DNA of 64,000 bases, from positions 2,418,001 through 2,482,000 of the forward strand of contig JAMPIT010000350.1 of assembly GCA_026261815.1 (NCBI GenBank). The letters run 5' to 3'. This document shows positions 60,364-64,000 of the stretch, piece by piece. The stretch's first letter is position 1, and each line of letters begins with the position of its first letter. The notes under the pieces are model-generated. The model was not told the origin of the DNA, did no database searches, and was given only the letters and a program-made list of their open reading frames with translations. Origin of the DNA: Monarcha castaneiventris obscurior (lineage: Eukaryota > Chordata > Aves > Passeriformes > Monarchidae). The position numbers and the translations under genes were made by a program.

Positions 60364-63035
60364 GTAAGTGTTCTGGAGCTAAACAGGGGTCTAAATCCAC
60401 ATCACCTGCAAGTCCTTTGGATAGTGAAGGGTTCCTTTGGTTTGCAATCTCCTTTAAGGATTCAGCCCCTTGAAAAGGCTTGGTATAGACAGCCCTGAAA
60501 TGTTTTTTCCCTGTGTTTAATACATGATTTCCGTTTTAAAGACAACGTGCTTGGTAAGAAGTGCTGGTTCTGGCACATGAACTAAGTGAAGTCCCAAGAA
60601 ACACCTCTAGCAGAATTTATGCATAAGCAACTCCAGAAATGTCAGGACAATATTTCCTTTTTTTTTTTTGCTTGTAAAACTTATCCAAATCCACAGCTGC
60701 CTTCATTAAATTCTGCAAAGTAGCGGTTGTTTTATTGTTTATAATGATTTTAAGTCAGTAATGCAGTATATAAGAACACCCTGAAATTGCCTTAAGTGTG
60801 TTATTCATCAGATAATTGATGTTGGTAAATTTAGAGGCAAAGGGTAGATGGTAAAGGAAGGTCATCCACAGGGTGATTTGTACCTTTCTGGCTACATAAT
60901 TTTTAACCAATTTAAGCTAAATTCTTCTGTGTAGCCAGTTCCATAGAGATACCCTAGCATTCAGTGATAATCCATCCATTCTTCCTCTGATTTTTGTCTT
61001 TTCTTTCTAACTGTGCTTGTGACATCTGTATTTCAAGCTCAGAATCCTAAGGAGCATGGGCCAGGGCATAAGAAATTTTCACAGAAGTTAGATTTCACTG
61101 TGAGTCTTTGCCCAACAATGAATCTCCACTTAGAATTCAGTATTTGCATAAATGTAAGCATAAAGGAGTCTGCCTTTTTTTCCCCCAGAAAATCATTATT
61201 AAGGTAAACAGTGATAGAATTGCCAGGTTGCTAATACAAAAGTTAATGAACAATGCTAATAATTGTGACAGGTCAAATGCAGGACTGCAGATCAAGGTCT
61301 GCTCAGGTGTAAAAGTCTATAAATCATACATGCACTCAGGTGTTGCAGTCTTGTACCAGGGTTTGTTGGGGCTTTTTTCAATGTCTTTTCTGTTTAGCTA
61401 TAATTAGCTTTTGTGCCATATATGGTCTCTTGATACTGACAGTCCTGGGAACGACACACTGTAGTCTAGATATTATCAGTAATAAAACAGAGGAGGAACA
61501 GATGGAAATTTTGTGATGCAAATAGTTCTTATGGTGCTGTGGTTCCTGTGCTACAGCAGCTGGAGATGCCCAAGAATTATTTCATTTTTGGACAGTAGGG
61601 AAGGCTGAACACAAGGCACAAACTATATTCTAGCCAAGAGCAAAACTTATGCAAATGTGCTGACCTACTCCTGAGAGCCAGATGTCATTGCTTTAGGCAA
61701 ATGTTAAATTTTTTATGGTATGAACGTTCAGATCTGTCCTGAAGCAAGATATACAGTATTCTCACTACTTTCCTTTCATTACCATGACAGCTTGTTACTG
61801 TCAGGGACTTACACAAATGTACAGCTCAGATCTTTTTCAAATGCAGGATGTGAGGGGTTTGTTTCACCTGAACATCTTATGGCCAGCATAAAATTGACAT
61901 GCTACACAAGGAGTCAGGGTATTGCAAACTGTCTTGAGACTGGCAGTAAACATCTACATCCCAGCTCTGCTACCATCCCTTCTTTGGGCCATCAGGAATG
62001 CCTGGGTGGTTTGTTGCAATGGGCTTGCCTTTGTTCTGCCAAGGCTTTAGTCTGGCCATGGACCAGCTGCAATCCAAAGCTGTGTAGTCCTGGTGGCAGA
62101 GCCAAGCCAGCCTCTAACGAGGGCTTAGTGACTTGTGCTTGGTGTGTGGAGCTGGCTGGGAAGTGAGGCCAGCATGGGTGTGATGCTGCAAGCATTGGAG
62201 CATCCCATGGAGCTGAGGTACAGAGCACTGCCCAGCAGTACAGGAGCAGCACTGGTGCCAGGCAGCTGGTGCTGAAATCTCACTCTGCAAAGACTGCCTG
62301 TGGCAAGTGGCACTTTGGCTGACACAAACCTTGGCACTTTGTGCTGCTCGCCGTAGCTGGTTAAGGAGTGGTGTCTCTGCTGCTCCATGCTTTTCCAAAC
62401 TGCCTATCAGCAGATTCTGGAGGATGCTGGAAAGGTAGTGTTTTAACTGGATGGAACATTACCAAGAGGAAGTGCTTCTGGGACTAAGCCATATCCAGCT
62501 TTGAGAAATCTATATAGCATGTGGGAAAGGTTATGAGGATGAGCAGCCTGTGTACAATACTTTCTTACCCCAGAGATCTTGAGTTGAAAAGGACAGAAAT
62601 TAAGAATTGATACTTCACGGAAAAAAACTCCCTGAAATGTTTCATTTTTTCAAAGGAGACTTGCATGCTTTTAAATTAATCAAACCATTATGTTTCCCTT
62701 ATGCAATGTTTAAAAGTGCAGTTAGTGGTTCTGACTTTTTGCATATTTTAATGTGGAAGTCATGTCCCCAGTAATTGTAACACTCTCTTTTGACTGAGCT
62801 GTTGGGGAAGCAGAAGCAAATACAGAAAGTATGTGACAAAGCAGAGGAATCAAACCTTGGTCTCAGACAGCTGGACTTTTATCTATGTAGTATAATTTAT
62901 TTATCAAGTAAAATTTTAACAGGATATTCTCATTTTTTCTAACAATGAATTATGCAGAGCTACTGCACTTCAGATACTCTTTGCAAATCCAAACTTTTAA
63001 TGCTACTTTCCCCTTCTCCTTTTTTCTGTTCACAG
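60364..63035 (+). other. Intron 6 (about 2.7 kb)
   Basis: GT-AG intron, phase 0: donor GTAAGT and acceptor TTTTTTCTGTTCACAG. It contains a T run near 60,658-60,669. Overlapping open frames at 61.7-62.4 kb on both strands include a 148-codon plus-strand frame with no family resemblance. Confidence 0.8.
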
Positions 63036-63113
63036 TCAAAAACCCTAAATGTAACCAATGTTGATACAGCAAATGATGTCATTCTGATGGCCCTGCAGCA
63101 GCTGGGAATTAAT
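63036..63113 (+). CDS. ARHGAP20: ARHGAP20-family RhoGAP, coding exon 7 (start of RA domain)
   Basis: The 78-nt exon encodes residues 213-238: SKTLNVTNVDTANDVI, then LMALQQLGIN. The pattern S-K-T-x-x-V-x-x-x-D-T-A-x-x-V-I-x-x-x-L-x-x-L-G-I matches strand 2 and helix 1 of the ubiquitin-like Ras-associating fold. In the mammalian protein this domain binds Rap1-GTP and stimulates the RhoGAP activity. Acceptor is TTCACAG, donor AAT|GTAAGT; both ends are phase 0. The next exon is not visible before the window ends, so RA is incomplete here and the catalytic RhoGAP domain with its arginine finger lies outside. Confidence 0.9.
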
Positions 63114-64000
63114 GTAAGTCCTTGCACCAATTTTAATGAGTCTTTTTTTGTAGTTACTTTTAACAATCAGATCTTCCCTTGCACTTTTTCCAAGTCTTAG
63201 GATATGAACATTAATTAAACCCTTTAACACAGCAGTTCAGAGTTGTTGAAATGCAGCAGAAGTGCCTTGTTAACGTATAGACCTCTGGAGATTATCAAGT
63301 GCCTTAAAAGTTTTGAGTAAGCCTCTCATCCCTGTAAGGGATCAGTCATGTTTCAAGTTGCTTTTAAATCTCTTTTGCTGATGCCTAAAAGGAGATATCT
63401 TGACACAAGAAGTGAGAGTCTGATAGAGCTCCTTTTGCATGCTTCAGTGTGAGCAAGAAGCCTACTGGTCTGCCTGTTAGTTGGTTTCAAAATGTGCAGA
63501 CATGCATGATCAGCTGTGTCCCCAGATTGCACTGCTCTCAAGTGTCCCAGTCAGGTACTCTAAATATCCATGGCCCTTTGGAGTTATATGAGATGTGACT
63601 GTAACTAAGTGATTGCATGGAATCTGAATGAACCCAATTTAAACACTGCCCTGAAACTGTTTTGGAAAAAGGTTTTTATAGAACTTATGATAATACAGGG
63701 TAGTGTACTAGATAGATGCAGTGGTCCTTACAAGTCCTGCCTCAGCTGGCTTCCTTTGCTCTAAAGCAGGCGAGGTAGTGCCTCAAGTGTAGTAGAGAAT
63801 CAGTGCCAGGGACAAGAATTCTGGCTCTCTCACTGTGTGCTCACAACGTGGCTCCAGCCAACACTGTCGATCATACAGAAGCCCCTGGATGACAGCTTTT
63901 TAACTGGTCTCTCTGCCTGCTGTTTGGGTAACAGGATTTTTTGAAATGTTTTACTCTTGCTGCATGTGTCGATCTCAGTGCATGGAATCTGACAAGTCTT
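63114..64000 (+). other. Intron 7, partial, continues past the window
   Basis: It opens with donor GTAAGT. I looked for the continuation of the RA domain and found no candidate exon with a plausible acceptor, donor and family similarity, so the rest of the gene lies to the right. Short open frames on both strands are unremarkable. Confidence 0.7.

Noticed and set aside
61720..62166. 148-codon plus-strand open frame in intron 6
   Set aside because: No known domain, overlapped by several minus-strand frames, and the PH-RA linker is continuous without it.
1..64000. CRISPR arrays, operons, tRNA or rRNA genes, prophage
   Set aside because: None seen; the sequence is vertebrate and shows no spaced identical repeats, no tRNA-like box A/B arrangement that I could support, and no rRNA segments.

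Overview
The window is vertebrate nuclear DNA, almost certainly from a bird. It holds several CR1 LINE fragments, including the avian-type 3' tail ending in TTCTATGATTCTGTGA, and one stretch that resembles bird LTR sequence. Repeats are otherwise sparse. There is one CpG-rich promoter, large introns with canonical GT-AG junctions, and no operon-like or prokaryotic organisation. Most open reading frames are short, antisense or overlapping and look like chance.

Layout. Positions 1 to about 23,850 are non-genic: no exon could be supported. This part carries a CR1 tail at the left edge, a decayed reverse-transcriptase fragment at 11.9-12.2 kb, two old CR1 pieces at 16.0-17.1 kb, a composite LTR-like patch at 17.35-17.58 kb and a few short simple or tandem repeats. 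A CpG island at about 23.86-24.96 kb is the promoter and first exon of the only gene recognised. From 24,474 to the right edge, the plus strand carries the 5' half of an ARHGAP20-family Rho GTPase-activating protein gene.

The gene model has seven coding exons: 24474-24575, 34572-34657, 52012-52182, 57288-57437, 59280-59321, 60279-60363 and 63036-63113. They join to exactly 714 nt (238 codons) in one open frame with GT-AG introns of about 10.0, 17.4, 5.1, 1.8, 1.0 and 2.7 kb. The encoded part is an N-terminal serine/arginine-rich leader, a complete PH domain (about residues 80-184) and the start of the Ras-associating (RA) domain. The rest of RA, the RhoGAP domain and the C-terminal region lie beyond position 64,000. 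In the known mammalian protein the RA domain takes Rap1 input and the RhoGAP domain inactivates RhoA. The match is clear but not close in places, so ortholog versus ARHGAP20-like paralog is left open.

Points of interest are a promoter with an NRF1 palindrome followed by five phased GGCGTG boxes, a degenerate minisatellite just inside intron 1, a GC- and CpG-rich island deep in intron 2, a run of phase-2 symmetric exons encoding the PH domain, and a 14-3-3/PKA-type motif in exon 2. I found no convincing novel multi-gene system.
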